DNA of 64,000 bases from an uncultured Collinsella sp. (GTDB lineage Bacteria; Actinomycetota; Coriobacteriia; Coriobacteriales; Coriobacteriaceae): the NCBI GenBank assembly GCA_900757615.1, contig CAAEON010000005.1, positions 1 to 64,000 on the forward strand, written 5' to 3'. Below are positions 1 to 8,266 of this stretch, one piece after another (within the stretch, counting starts at the first letter, position 1; each line of letters opens with the position of its first letter). The translations under genes and the position numbers were made by a program. The notes beneath the pieces are model-generated. The model made no database searches, had not been told where the DNA came from, and worked only from the letters and a program-made list of their open reading frames with translations.

Positions 1-75
1 CTCGTCGCCGGGACGGTGCAGGCAGACCTTCCTGAGCTTGCCGATCTCGGAAGGCACGTGCAGACCTTTCGTCAT
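1..75 (-). CDS. arcA: arginine deiminase, N-terminal 25 codons (gene runs off the left edge)
   Basis: The reverse strand from base 75 reads MTKGLHVPSEIGKLRKVCLH and then RPGDE, which matches the start of arginine deiminase, whose family opens with a G-I/L-HV-SEIG-L--V-LHRPG block. The enzyme hydrolyses arginine to citrulline and ammonia, the first step of the ATP-yielding deiminase pathway in the cytoplasm. The ATG is preceded by a strong GGTAGGAGG site (bases 78-87 on the opposite strand), which fixes the start. Only this segment lies in the window, so catalytic residues cannot be checked. Identity is by recognition of the N-terminal signature. Confidence 0.85.
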   Translation of the reverse strand, partial: MTKGLHVPSEIGKLRKVCLHRPGDE

Positions 76-115
76 GGCCTCCTACCTTTCTTTCGGGCCT
101 TTCGGCCGAATCTAT

Positions 116-140
116 CAGCGCCCTTCCGTAACGGGCGCTG
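116..140 (-). promoter_or_regulatory. hairpin in the arcA leader
   Basis: CAGCGCCC and GGGCGCTG form an 8-bp perfect stem around a 9-base loop, about 40 bases before the arcA start. There is no T run after it on the reverse strand. It may stabilise the leader or attenuate transcription; the role is not known. Confidence 0.4.
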
Positions 141-623
141 CTTGCTGACAGCTCTAGTTATATCCAAATTCCACCCGCAATTCCACCTCGCCCCCGAACG
201 GTCAACAAAGTGCGATGAACGGTATATCGCATGTGATTCCCCCATGATGCACTTCGGCGCTCTAAAGTAACTTTTCTAAGGTAAACGCTCTTTTTCCCAT
301 AAATTATTCCCCATCGCATCTATAAATCCATGATTCAGAATTGCATAGGTAAAACGGTTTTATGTATATAAATGAAGCTAGCTCACGTTTTGGACCGAAT
401 TCGATGATATTCAGCTCACCATCATTCTTATTCACGCATCCCTATCAGTTGAGTGAGAATATTGAACGCTAGCAATAGCGTCGCGAGCGTTAGTTCTATG
501 GCCGGGCATCGTAAGAAATAGGTAAAGATACCGTTCACGCGATACGTCCGTGCCAGCGGTCAACTAAATTGAGACAATAGAATAGAGTTAGGCTATCGTC
601 CCCTGCGGGGACTGAACGGACAG
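141..623. other. divergent intergenic region between arcA and ppk1
   Basis: This AT-rich stretch separates two divergent genes and must hold both promoters, but no clear -35/-10 pair stands out. It contains a small hairpin CGCTA-GCAA-TAGCG at 467-480 with a tetraloop. A short reading frame at 16-270 has no ribosome site and overlaps arcA, so I do not call it a gene. Confidence 0.4.
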
Positions 624-3032
624 ATGCATATGCCGAGCAAAATCGAAAAGAAGCAAGCCGCCGCAAAGCTGCGCAAACCGCCGCGCGACTTCTCGTACAC
701 GCAGAACCGAGAGCTTAGCTGGCTGCGCTTTGACAACCGCGTGCTTGACGAGGCCTTCGACGAGACCGTCCCGCTGTTTGAGCGCCTCAAGTTCGTGTCG
801 ATCTTCGAGTCCAACCTGGACGAGTTTCTCATGGTGCGTGTGGGCGGCCTGTCCGACCTGGCAGAACTCAAAAAACAGCCCGTGGACAACAAGAGTAATA
901 TGACCGCCTCTGAACAGGTCGACGCCGTCATGGCAGAGCTGCCCGAACTCCTTACCCGTTGGGAGTCCATCTTCAAGAGCATCGAGGGCAAACTCGACGC
1001 CTTGGGCGTTCACCGCGCTCGCATCGATTCGCTTACGCCCGAGGAGCGCACCTTTGTCACCCGCTACTTCCAGGCCTACGTGTCGCCGGTCATCTCGCCG
1101 TTGGTCATTGACCCGCGCCACCCCTTCCCCAACCTGCGCAACGGCGCACTCTATCTAGCTTGCGGACTGGACGGTGTCACGGACGAGGAAAGTCTGCTGG
1201 GCCTTATCGAGATTCCCGCCTCGATGAACCGCGTGGTCGAGATTCCCTCGCCCGCCGGCACCTACTCCTACATCTTGCTCGAGGACGTCATTCTTGCCTG
1301 CTTGGACAGTTGCTTTGGCTCCTATAAGCCGCTCGACCGCGCTCTGATCCGCGTCACCCGCAATGCCGATATCGACCCGGACGGCGAGGGCGTCGAGGAG
1401 GAAGAGGATTACCGCCAGCACATGAAGCGCATCCTCAAAAAGCGTTTGCGCCTGCAGCCGGTGGTGCTTGCCGTCTCCGGTTCGCTCGAGAAGGCGACGC
1501 TCAAGACCATCCGCAAAGCGCTCGAGCTTTCGCGCCGCTCGGTTTTTACCTGCGATATCCCACTCGACCTGGGCTATGTCTTTGGCATTGAGGGCAAGAT
1601 TCCCGAGCACCTGCGCAACGAGCTGCTCTTTACGCCGTTTAAGCCGCAGCCCAACCCCACCATCGATATGACCCGCTCCATCCGCGAGCAGGTACTTCAG
1701 CACGACAAGCTGCTCTTTTATCCCTATGAGGCTATGAACCCCTTCCTGGATCTGGTGCACGAGGCCGCCTACGACCCCGAGTGCATCTCACTGCGCATCA
1801 CGCTCTACCGCGTGGCCAAGCAGAGCCGCCTGTGCGAGTCGCTGATCGATGCCGCCGAGAACGGCAAAGAGGTCACGGTGCTCATGGAGCTCCGCGCGCG
1901 CTTTGACGAGCAGAACAACATCGAGTGGGCCGAGCGTCTGGAAGAGGCAGGCTGCACCGTCATCTACGGCTCCGAAGGCTTTAAGTGCCACTCCAAGATC
2001 TGCCAGCTCACCTATCGCGAGGGCATGGCGCTTACACGCCTGACGCTGTTGGGCACCGGCAACTTTAACGAGAAGACGGCCAAGCTCTACAGCGACTTTA
2101 TGCTCATGACCGCCCATCCCGGCATCGGCGAGGACGCCAACTTGTTCTTCCGCAACCTGTCGCTGGGCAACCTGCGCGGCGATTACCGCTTCCTGGGCGT
2201 GGCGCCCGTCGGACTGAAACCGCTCATCATGCGCGGGCTTGACCGCGAGATCCAGCGCGCCCTCGCCGGCGAGCCCGCCCGCGTGTTCTTTAAACTCAAC
2301 TCGCTCACCGACCGCGAGGTCATCGACAAGATCGCCGAGGCATCGTGCGCAGGAGTCCGCGTGGACATGATCATCCGCGGCATCTCGTGCCTCAAGCCGG
2401 GCGTTCCTGGCAAGACCGAGAACGTGCATGTCCGTTCTATCGTCGGACGCTTTTTGGAGCATGCGCGCGTTTACGCCTTTGGCGTGGACTCGGACATGAT
2501 CTATCTGAGCTCGGCCGACATGATGACGCGCAACACCGAGCACCGCGTGGAGATCGCCTTCCCCGTGCTCGACCCCACCTGCCGCGCCCTGGTGCACGAG
2601 TACATGAGCATGCAGCTGCGCGACAACGTGAAGGCCCGCAGCCTCACGAGCGACGGCACCTGGGTCCCCGTGGAGCGCGCAGAGGGTGAGAAACCCTTCA
2701 ACTCGCAGGAAGCCCTGCTGGAGCGTGCCTACCGCAACGCCGAGGCCGCGCCCGAGCCCGTCATTGAGGCAAAGCCCGCCCCTGCTCCTAAGCCGCAGCC
2801 GGCCACACCCGAGGTTCAGAAGGTCCAGGCGACCGTCATTGAGCCCGAGCCCGCACCTGCACCTCAGCCCGAGCCGCAGGCAGCTAAGCCCGCACCCGAG
2901 ACGAGCACCCGTCGCGATAAGCCCGCCGGCAAGACCAAGGCCATTGAGCGCCATCGCCCCGGTCGTGTGCGCATGGGCCTAGGCCTGATCGGCCTGGGTC
3001 TTAAGACGCTCATTACCGGCAAGACGAAATAG
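624..3032 (+). CDS. ppk1: polyphosphate kinase 1 with a Pro/Ala/Glu-rich C-terminal extension
   Basis: Reversibly polymerises the gamma-phosphate of ATP into inorganic polyphosphate. The N domain (NRELSWLRFDNRVLDEA near residue 28) and the two PLD-like catalytic domains are present. The phosphorylated histidine is His456 in KCHSKICQLTY and the second catalytic histidine is His613 in LEHARVYAFG. GNFNEKTAKLYSDF follows the first. Typical PPK1 is about 690 residues; here residues about 707-765 form a proline/alanine/glutamate-rich linker ending in a basic, glycine/leucine-rich tail. The ribosome site before ATG 624 is weak; ATG 630 is an alternative start. The gene stands alone and ends at a strong terminator. 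Confidence 0.95.
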   Translation: MHMPSKIEKKQAAAKLRKPPRDFSYTQNRELSWLRFDNRVLDEAFDETVPLFERLKFVSIFESNLDEFLMVRVGGLSDLAELKKQPVDNKSNMTASEQVDAVMAELPELLTRWESIFKSIEGKLDALGVHRARIDSLTPEERTFVTRYFQAYVSPVISPLVIDPRHPFPNLRNGALYLACGLDGVTDEESLLGLIEIPASMNRVVEIPSPAGTYSYILLEDVILACLDSCFGSYKPLDRALIRVTRNADIDPDGEGVEEEEDYRQHMKRILKKRLRLQPVVLAVSGSLEKATLKTIRKALELSRRSVFTCDIPLDLGYVFGIEGKIPEHLRNELLFTPFKPQPNPTIDMTRSIREQVLQHDKLLFYPYEAMNPFLDLVHEAAYDPECISLRITLYRVAKQSRLCESLIDAAENGKEVTVLMELRARFDEQNNIEWAERLEEAGCTVIYGSEGFKCHSKICQLTYREGMALTRLTLLGTGNFNEKTAKLYSDFMLMTAHPGIGEDANLFFRNLSLGNLRGDYRFLGVAPVGLKPLIMRGLDREIQRALAGEPARVFFKLNSLTDREVIDKIAEASCAGVRVDMIIRGISCLKPGVPGKTENVHVRSIVGRFLEHARVYAFGVDSDMIYLSSADMMTRNTEHRVEIAFPVLDPTCRALVHEYMSMQLRDNVKARSLTSDGTWVPVERAEGEKPFNSQEALLERAYRNAEAAPEPVIEAKPAPAPKPQPATPEVQKVQATVIEPEPAPAPQPEPQAAKPAPETSTRRDKPAGKTKAIERHRPGRVRMGLGLIGLGLKTLITGKTK

Positions 3033-3056
3033 TCGTTTGTAGAAGCAGTTTGTAGA

Positions 3057-3099
3057 AGCGCCCCGCATTTGAGGAAAGCCTCGGATGCGGGGCGCTTTT
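3057..3099 (+). terminator. intrinsic terminator of ppk1
   Basis: AGCGCCCCGCAT pairs with ATGCGGGGCGCT, with an inner GAGG-AAAG-CCTC stem in the loop, followed by TTTT. Just upstream, a 13-base segment (about TTTGTAGAAGC) is directly repeated at 3034-3059. Confidence 0.85.
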
Positions 3100-3145
3100 C
3101 CCTGCTACCATGGTGCGAGCAACAACACGAATGACAGGCAGGGAT

Positions 3146-4459
3146 ATGAAGCTCACTATAGAATCGATGACCTACGGCGCCGACGGGCTGGCGCACGCCG
3201 ACAACGGCAAGGCCGTCTTTGTGCAGGGCGCCGTGGCAGGCGACACCGTCGAGGCCGAGGTCGTACAGGACGGCAAGTCGTTCATGCGCGCCCGCACGAC
3301 CGAGATTCTGGAGCCGAGCCCCGATCGCATTCAGCCCCCCTGCCCCTTCGTTGGCATCTGCGGCGGTTGTTCGTGGGGCAATCTCTCACGCACGGCACAG
3401 CTCGCCGCCAAGGAGCAAAACCTGCGCTCCACGCTCGAGCGCATCGGCAAGTTCGCTCCTGAGCAGGTCGATGAGTTGGTACAGCCCATCTGCCACACCA
3501 AGGACGACTGGGGCTACCGCAATAAAATCGAGCTCGAACCGACCGTCGTCAACGGTCGCGTGCGCCTTGGCATGCACGGTGTCGACCCCAGCAAAATCGT
3601 GACCGTCGATGCGTGCCCGCTGTTCGATAAGCGCTTCCCGAAGGCGCTCAAATCGGTCGTCGGCGCACTCAACTATCTAAGCGGCAGCCATGACTTGGGA
3701 CTCGAACGCGTGGGCATTCGTGCATCGCGCCGTACCAAGGCACTCGAGGTCGCACTCTGGACGCCTACAGGCTCTTTTCCGCGCTCGCAGGTCTCCCGCG
3801 TGCTGGCGGACGCCGCTCATCCCACGAGCATCGTGCGCGTGATGAGCAAGGGCGAAAAGAAAGCCCGCCGTGTCTCCAAAGTCGAGATGCTCGCCGGCGA
3901 GGGCTCGTGGACCGAGAATATCGCCGAAGGCCAGATGCGCTTATCTGCCCCGTCGTTTTTCCAGGTCAATACCAAGGGCGCCGAGATTTTGATTGAGCTC
4001 GTCATGGACGCCCTCGACCCGCAGGAAGACGAGCTAGCCGTGGACCTGTACTGCGGTGCTGGCACCTTTACCCTACCGCTCGCCCGCCGCTGCGATTACG
4101 TCGCCGCCGTCGAGGCCTACGGCCCGGCCGTGCGCGACCTGCGTCGCAACCTGGAGATCAACAAGCTCGATAACGTCGATGTCATCGGCGGCGATGCCGT
4201 GCGCGAGTTCCCCGACCAGGACGCCGATGTCCTGGTAGTCGATCCGCCACGCGCAGGATTGGCGCCCGAAGCCATCGACCTCATCGCGAGCACGAGCGCC
4301 CGCGATGTCGCCTATGTGAGTTGTGATCCGGCCACCCTGGCACGCGACCTCAAGCGCTTTGTCGAGGAAGGCACCTTCTCCCCCGTGAAGATCACGCCGG
4401 TCGACCTATTCCCGCAAACCTTCCACTGCGAAACCGTCGTCCACCTCAAGCGTAACTAG
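3146..4459 (+). CDS. rlmD: 23S rRNA (uracil-5-)-methyltransferase, RlmD/TrmA class
   Basis: SAM-dependent enzyme that methylates C5 of a uridine in rRNA. The N-terminal part resembles a TRAM RNA-binding domain. Four iron-sulphur cysteines are visible: C66, C72 and C75 in CPFVGICGGC, and C157 in VDACPLF, matching the RumA pattern. The SAM motif is VDLYCGAGTFTLPLA, then VVDPPRAGL, and the nucleophile is C393 in YVSCDPATL. I chose ATG 3146 (MKLTIESMTYGADG) over an upstream in-frame ATG at 3110 because family members begin this way and an AGGCAGGGA lies in front of it. Whether the target is U1939, U747 or both (RlmCD) cannot be told from sequence. Confidence 0.92.
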   Translation: MKLTIESMTYGADGLAHADNGKAVFVQGAVAGDTVEAEVVQDGKSFMRARTTEILEPSPDRIQPPCPFVGICGGCSWGNLSRTAQLAAKEQNLRSTLERIGKFAPEQVDELVQPICHTKDDWGYRNKIELEPTVVNGRVRLGMHGVDPSKIVTVDACPLFDKRFPKALKSVVGALNYLSGSHDLGLERVGIRASRRTKALEVALWTPTGSFPRSQVSRVLADAAHPTSIVRVMSKGEKKARRVSKVEMLAGEGSWTENIAEGQMRLSAPSFFQVNTKGAEILIELVMDALDPQEDELAVDLYCGAGTFTLPLARRCDYVAAVEAYGPAVRDLRRNLEINKLDNVDVIGGDAVREFPDQDADVLVVDPPRAGLAPEAIDLIASTSARDVAYVSCDPATLARDLKRFVEEGTFSPVKITPVDLFPQTFHCETVVHLKRN

Positions 4460-4483
4460 ACCGTTTGCCCAAGACCACGCCCG

Positions 4484-4559
4484 ATGATTTTTCTGGGACG
4501 GGGATTTAATAATCATTGTGTACCGAATGATTATTAAATCCCCGTCCCAGAAAAATCAT
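4484..4559. repeat. 34-bp perfect inverted repeat, REP-like
   Basis: Arms 4484-4517 and 4526-4559 are perfectly complementary over 34 bp with an 8-base loop (GTGTACCG). The arm contains CTGGGACGGGGATTTAATAA. It lies between rlmD and the DJ-1 gene, 79 bases before the latter's start. The GGGAC core recurs in other intergenic hairpins of this window. It lacks a T tract, so it is better read as a dispersed palindromic element than a terminator. Confidence 0.85.
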
Positions 4560-4637
4560 TTGGGAATGGGGCATGGCAAGCATGGGTCTTCGGGGTATAA
4601 GACGGCTAATTGTATGCCGCCTATGAAAGGAACCCTC

Positions 4638-5180
4638 ATGCCCAGCGTTGCCGTTCTCGCCGCCGATGGCTTTGAAACGATTGAATGCCTGACCATGGTC
4701 GATGTCATGCGTCGTGGCGGCGTGCGCGCCACGCTCGTCTCGATCATGCCCACGCGCGAGGTCGTAAGCTCGCTGCAGATTCCCGTAACCTGCGACGCAC
4801 TCTTTGACGAGATTAACTTTGACGAGTATGACTGCGTCGTGCTGCCCGGCGGTCTGCCCGGCGCCACCAACCTGCGCGCCGACCAGCGCGTCTGCGACGT
4901 AGTCTGCGAGTTCGCCGCGACCAAGCATGTTGCCGCCATCTGCGCCGCCCCGTTTATCCTGGGCGAGCTTGATCTGCTCGAGGGACGCCACGCCACGTGC
5001 TTCCCCGGCTTTGAGAAGAGCTTCCCCGAGGGCGCCTATACCGGCGACAAGGTCACGCACGACGGCAACATCATCACTGCCAGCGGCATGGCCCAGTCGC
5101 TCCCCTTTGCGCTTGAGCTGCTGCGTACGCTCGCCGGCGACAAGGCCGTCGAGAAGGTTGCCGAGGGCATCCAGCTATGA
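4638..5180 (+). CDS. DJ-1/PfpI family protein
   Basis: A 180-residue cytoplasmic protein of the DJ-1/ThiJ branch. It begins MPSVAVLAADGFETIE, where the glutamate of the FETIE segment is the conserved partner of the nucleophile cysteine seen in AAICAAPFILG. Members act as glyoxalase/deglycase-like or redox-sensing proteins; the precise role is unknown. ATG 4638 follows GAAAGGAAC at good spacing; an in-frame extension upstream would run back through the palindrome and is rejected. The stop codon overlaps the start of maf (ATGA), so the two are translationally coupled. Confidence 0.85.
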   Translation: MPSVAVLAADGFETIECLTMVDVMRRGGVRATLVSIMPTREVVSSLQIPVTCDALFDEINFDEYDCVVLPGGLPGATNLRADQRVCDVVCEFAATKHVAAICAAPFILGELDLLEGRHATCFPGFEKSFPEGAYTGDKVTHDGNIITASGMAQSLPFALELLRTLAGDKAVEKVAEGIQL

Positions 5181-5758
5181 TTTTGGCTTCGCAATCGCCG
5201 CGCCGCATCGAGTTGATGCGCGAAGCGGGCTACGACATCCGCGTCATTCCCGCTGACATCGACGAGACTCCTTTTGATGACGAGGCCCCGCTTACGCTTG
5301 TCGAGCGCTTAGCTCGCGCTAAGGCTGCCGCCGTTGCCACCGAGCACGCCGAGCCCAATGAGCTGACCATCGCGGCCGACACCATCGTCACCTTCGATGG
5401 CAAGATTTTGGGTAAGCCGGCAAACGAGGACGAAGCCCGCACCATGCTCCACGAGCTCTCGGGGCGCACTCACCAGGTCGCAACCGGCGTCTGCATCGTT
5501 AGAGCCGGAGATGTCATAGCCCCGCACGCCGCCGAGAGCCTGTCGTTTGTCGATGTGACCGACGTGACGTTCTATGAGCTCACCGACGAGCAGATTGAGC
5601 GCTACGTCGCCTCGGGCGAGCCCATGGACAAAGCCGGCGCCTACGGCATCCAAGGCGTCGGCGGGCGCATGCTCGTGCATAATATTTCGGGCGATTTCTA
5701 CAACGTGGTGGGATTGCCCATCGCTCGCGTCGCGCGCGCGATTCAAAAACTCTCGTAA
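5177..5758 (+). CDS. maf: Maf-type nucleoside triphosphate pyrophosphatase
   Basis: A 193-residue Maf/HAM1-fold enzyme that hydrolyses non-canonical or pyrimidine nucleoside triphosphates to monophosphates. The N-terminal SQSPRR motif (residues 5-10) and the catalytic Asp68 in AADTIV are clear, as are the downstream GKP and GAYGIQG motifs. Such features fit the dTTP/UTP-specific YhdE branch. It overlaps the DJ-1 stop by four bases, and a GC-rich hairpin follows its stop codon. Confidence 0.93.
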   Translation: MILASQSPRRIELMREAGYDIRVIPADIDETPFDDEAPLTLVERLARAKAAAVATEHAEPNELTIAADTIVTFDGKILGKPANEDEARTMLHELSGRTHQVATGVCIVRAGDVIAPHAAESLSFVDVTDVTFYELTDEQIERYVASGEPMDKAGAYGIQGVGGRMLVHNISGDFYNVVGLPIARVARAIQKLS

Positions 5759-5766
5759 TTGCATCT

Positions 5767-5789
5767 GGCGCTGGGTATCCCCCAGCGCC
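5767..5789 (+). terminator. GC hairpin after maf
   Basis: GGCGCTGGG and CCCAGCGCC form a 9-bp stem with a 5-base loop, followed by TACAATTTTG. The T run is weak, so termination may be partial. A second hairpin, CCGGGC-ATAAG-GCCCGG, sits at about 5820-5836 just before the next ribosome site. Confidence 0.55.
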
Positions 5790-5859
5790 TACAATTTTGC
5801 CGTACCGTACGGATCCCGACCGGGCATAAGGCCCGGCGGAAAACCGATAGGAGTAAAAC

Positions 5860-6861
5860 ATGGATACCCTGCTTGAGGCCATTGACGTTTGCGATGTCGA
5901 TGGCTTTTGCTTTGGCAACTATACGGACGAGGAGGCCGGCACCGGTTGCACCGTAATCGTAGCACCCGAGGGCGCCACCGGCGGTGTTGACGTTCGCGGC
6001 GGTGCCCCGGCATCGCGCGAGACCGACCTGCTGCGTCCCGAGAACACCGTGGACATGGTCCACGCCGTCTGCCTTTCGGGTGGATCGGCCTTTGGTCTGG
6101 AGGCCGCAAGCGGTGTCGCCCGCGAACTCGAGAGCCGCGGCATCGGCCTTCCCGTCGGCCCCACGCAGGTGCCCATCGTGTGCTCCAGCTGCATCTTCGA
6201 CCTCGCCTTTGGCGACCCCACCGTACGCCCCGACATCGAGGCTGGCATCTCCGCCGTGCGCGAGGCACTCGACAACACCCCCGCCACGCTCGAGCAGGGC
6301 AATGTAGGCGCCGGCACGGGTGCCACCGTCGGAAAGCTCATGGGGCCCACCACCTGCATGAAAGCCGGCCTTGGCGCTGCCGCCGTGGCGCTCGGTCCCG
6401 TTAAGGTAGGCGCCGTGGTTTCGGTCAACGCCTGCGGCAACGTGGTCGACCCGGCCACGGGCGAGTGGGTCGCCGGCATGCGCGCCGCCGCCGATAGCGA
6501 CCAGATTATCGACATGGAACTCGCAGCCTTTGCCGCCGCCGGATCCATGCAGATGCCGCTCGACCGCACCAACACCACCATCAGCTGCATCGTCACCAAC
6601 GTGGAACTCACTAAGGCACAAGCCACCAAGGTCTCCCAGATGGCCGCAGACGCCTACGCACACGCCATCCGCCCCACACACACCACCAACGACGGCGACA
6701 CCATCTACACCCTCGCCAGCGGCAAACTAGGCGCCCAGGCAAGCGCCGCCGTTCCCCTAGACCTGCTGGGCATGCTCGCAGTAAGGGCCCTACAGACCGC
6801 CATCGTAAACGGAGCAAAAACCGCCAAAACCTCCCACGGCATCCCCGGCGCCGCAAAGTAA
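5860..6861 (+). CDS. P1 (DmpA/S58-like) family self-processing aminopeptidase/amidase
   Basis: A 333-residue member of the Ntn-like P1 family, whose precursor splits itself to expose a nucleophilic Ser/Thr. The family blocks HAVCLSGGSAFGLEAA and NVGAGTGATVGKLMG are present. The likely cleavage pair is Asn238-Thr239 within DRTNTTISCIVTNVEL, by analogy with the Asn-Thr site of the nylon-oligomer hydrolase NylC. Relatives cleave D- or beta-amino peptides or cyclic/oligo amides; the substrate here is unknown. The start follows GATAGGAG. No signal peptide is seen, so it should be cytoplasmic. Confidence 0.85.
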   Translation: MDTLLEAIDVCDVDGFCFGNYTDEEAGTGCTVIVAPEGATGGVDVRGGAPASRETDLLRPENTVDMVHAVCLSGGSAFGLEAASGVARELESRGIGLPVGPTQVPIVCSSCIFDLAFGDPTVRPDIEAGISAVREALDNTPATLEQGNVGAGTGATVGKLMGPTTCMKAGLGAAAVALGPVKVGAVVSVNACGNVVDPATGEWVAGMRAAADSDQIIDMELAAFAAAGSMQMPLDRTNTTISCIVTNVELTKAQATKVSQMAADAYAHAIRPTHTTNDGDTIYTLASGKLGAQASAAVPLDLLGMLAVRALQTAIVNGAKTAKTSHGIPGAAK

Positions 6862-6873
6862 ACTAGCTCGTCC

Positions 6874-6998
6874 GGTTGCCCGGTGGGGCTTGGTTATGTT
6901 TGCTGCTCTACAGTCCTGGCTCGCACGAAGAGCACATTAAGTGCTCTTCGGCTCGTGCGGAACTCGCGACAAACATAGCCAAGCCCCACCGGGCAACC
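6874..6998. repeat. nested hairpin element, family 1, copy 1
   Basis: Outer arms 6874-6902 and 6970-6998 pair over 29 bp with one G-T pair. Inside lies a core with AAGAGCAC-ATTAA-GTGCTCTT (6928-6948) flanked by GCTCGCACG and CGGCTCGTGCGGAAC. The same core recurs in reverse orientation at 7093-7202 with compensating base changes, but with different outer arms. It sits just past the P1 peptidase stop. Confidence 0.85.
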
Positions 6999-7031
6999 TA
7001 CTCAACCAGATCCCTTTCAGCCCAGGCCCCT

Positions 7032-7088
7032 GTGTACCGCGCGTCCAAGATCTTCAAATTCAAACAATCCCAGAATCGATACTTATAG
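7032..7088 (+). pseudogene. probable remnant of a glycosyltransferase 3' end
   Basis: In one forward frame this reads VYRASKIFKFK, nearly the same as the LYRLASKIFKFN end of the neighbouring glycosyltransferase on the opposite strand, with a 17-base identical run (AAGATCTTCAAATTCAA). It lies between the two nested hairpins. I read it as the last scrap of a lost inverted paralogue; a chance or recombination-made duplication is also possible. Confidence 0.35.
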
Positions 7089-7092
7089 CAAA

Positions 7093-7202
7093 GGCCCCTT
7101 GGCCTTTAGTTTGATACAAGTTCCGCACGAGCCGGAAAGCACTAAATGTGCTTTCCGTGCGAGCAGGACTGTCCGCAGTAGCAAACTAAAGGCCAAGGGG
7201 CC
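7093..7202. repeat. nested hairpin element, family 1, copy 2 (reverse orientation)
   Basis: Outer arms 7093-7113 and 7182-7202 are a perfect 21-bp inverted repeat. The inner stem GGAAAGCAC-TAAAT-GTGCTTTCC (7134-7156) with GCACGAGCC to its left is the reverse complement version of the core in copy 1; stem bases differ in pairs, which argues that the structure is kept. Confidence 0.85.
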
Positions 7203-7234
7203 CAGTCAACCTAACAGTATCGATAACTCAATAG

Positions 7235-8266
7235 TTAGTTGAATTTGAAGATCTTTGAGGCAAGACGGTATAGGCCGAGTGTGGTTTTGTCCCCGGCCCG
7301 CCCGCGCAGGTTGGTAAAGAAGCCGACCACGCCGTAGCGAGCACGACGATACATGCGCTCGTCATAGGACTTCAAATCGCTCCACAGTGTCTTCAAACGC
7401 TCATCGGCACAATCCTCATCGGAAAGCTTCGTAAGCACCGAGCAGATTGCCATCATCATGGTGAAGTAGCCCATCATGTACGAGCGCAGACGCGACGACT
7501 CGACATCGCTGTACAGGTGGTACGACTCCATCATGATACGCGTAACACGGAACTGCTGGTCCAGACGCTTGACCATCGTTGCCTCGTTGACGCTCTGGCC
7601 CTCGCGACCGATAAAGTAGCGGTAGAGGTCGATGTCGGCGTAATAGATAGTCTTGCAACGCGGCAGCGGCACGTAGGCGTAGATGTTGTCTACATAGAAC
7701 GTGTGCGGCGGCATGGGCAGGTTGGATGCGCGCAGCACATCCGTGCGGTAGCACAGGCTATGCATGAGCAAGTTCTGGTCCAGACGGAAATGACCGATCT
7801 GATCCCAAGTAAAAATCTTTTTGCGCGGCAGGGCAAACTTGTAACCGATAGCGGTATGCGTGCCCTCGTAAACCTTCTCGTACACGTAGTTCGAGACAAA
7901 CAGGTCGACGCGCTGGTCGCGCTCCTCAAAGCCGCGCAGGATCGAAAGCATGGTCGAAAGGGCTGCGCCGTCGAGCCAGTCGTCCGAGTCAACGACCTTG
8001 TAGTAGGTGCCCTGCGCCTCGCGCAGGCCCGAAAGGACGGCGATACCGTGGCCGCCATTCTCCTGATGCACCGCACGGATAATACCGGGGTAACGCGCCT
8101 CCCACTCGTCGGCCTTAGCGGCCGTCTCGTCCTTGGAACCGTCATCGACAATGATGATCTCGATATCGGTGGCGTAATTGCTCCCCTCCAGAATGGAGGT
8201 GATGCAATGGTCCATGTCCTTGGCAGCGTTATACGAGGGAATACCGAATGTTATGACTTTATGCAT
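7235..8266 (-). CDS. family 2 glycosyltransferase
   Basis: A 343-residue GT-A fold transferase. It opens MHKVITFGIPSYNAAKD, has the nucleotide-sugar motif IIIVDDGSKDET and the metal-binding DSDD at residues 93-96. It probably adds a sugar to a surface glycan, and its coupling to UDP-galactopyranose mutase suggests galactofuranose transfer, though this is inference. ATG 8266 overlaps the mutase stop codon by eight bases (ATGCATAA), so translation is coupled; no separate ribosome site is visible. The last residues SKIFKFN are echoed by a fragment at 7032. Confidence 0.88.
   Translation of the reverse strand: MHKVITFGIPSYNAAKDMDHCITSILEGSNYATDIEIIIVDDGSKDETAAKADEWEARYPGIIRAVHQENGGHGIAVLSGLREAQGTYYKVVDSDDWLDGAALSTMLSILRGFEERDQRVDLFVSNYVYEKVYEGTHTAIGYKFALPRKKIFTWDQIGHFRLDQNLLMHSLCYRTDVLRASNLPMPPHTFYVDNIYAYVPLPRCKTIYYADIDLYRYFIGREGQSVNEATMVKRLDQQFRVTRIMMESYHLYSDVESSRLRSYMMGYFTMMMAICSVLTKLSDEDCADERLKTLWSDLKSYDERMYRRARYGVVGFFTNLRGRAGDKTTLGLYRLASKIFKFN

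Noticed and set aside
16..270. 84-codon forward frame at the left edge
   Set aside because: No ribosome site, overlaps the arcA start and its leader hairpin on the other strand, and no recognisable protein features.
1788..2954. 388-codon reverse frame inside ppk1
   Set aside because: It is the complement of a clearly coding, GC-biased gene; such long antisense frames are expected at this base composition and the translation has no family features.
5743..6681. 312-codon reverse frame opposite the P1 peptidase
   Set aside because: No ribosome site or known motif, and the forward gene has family signatures.
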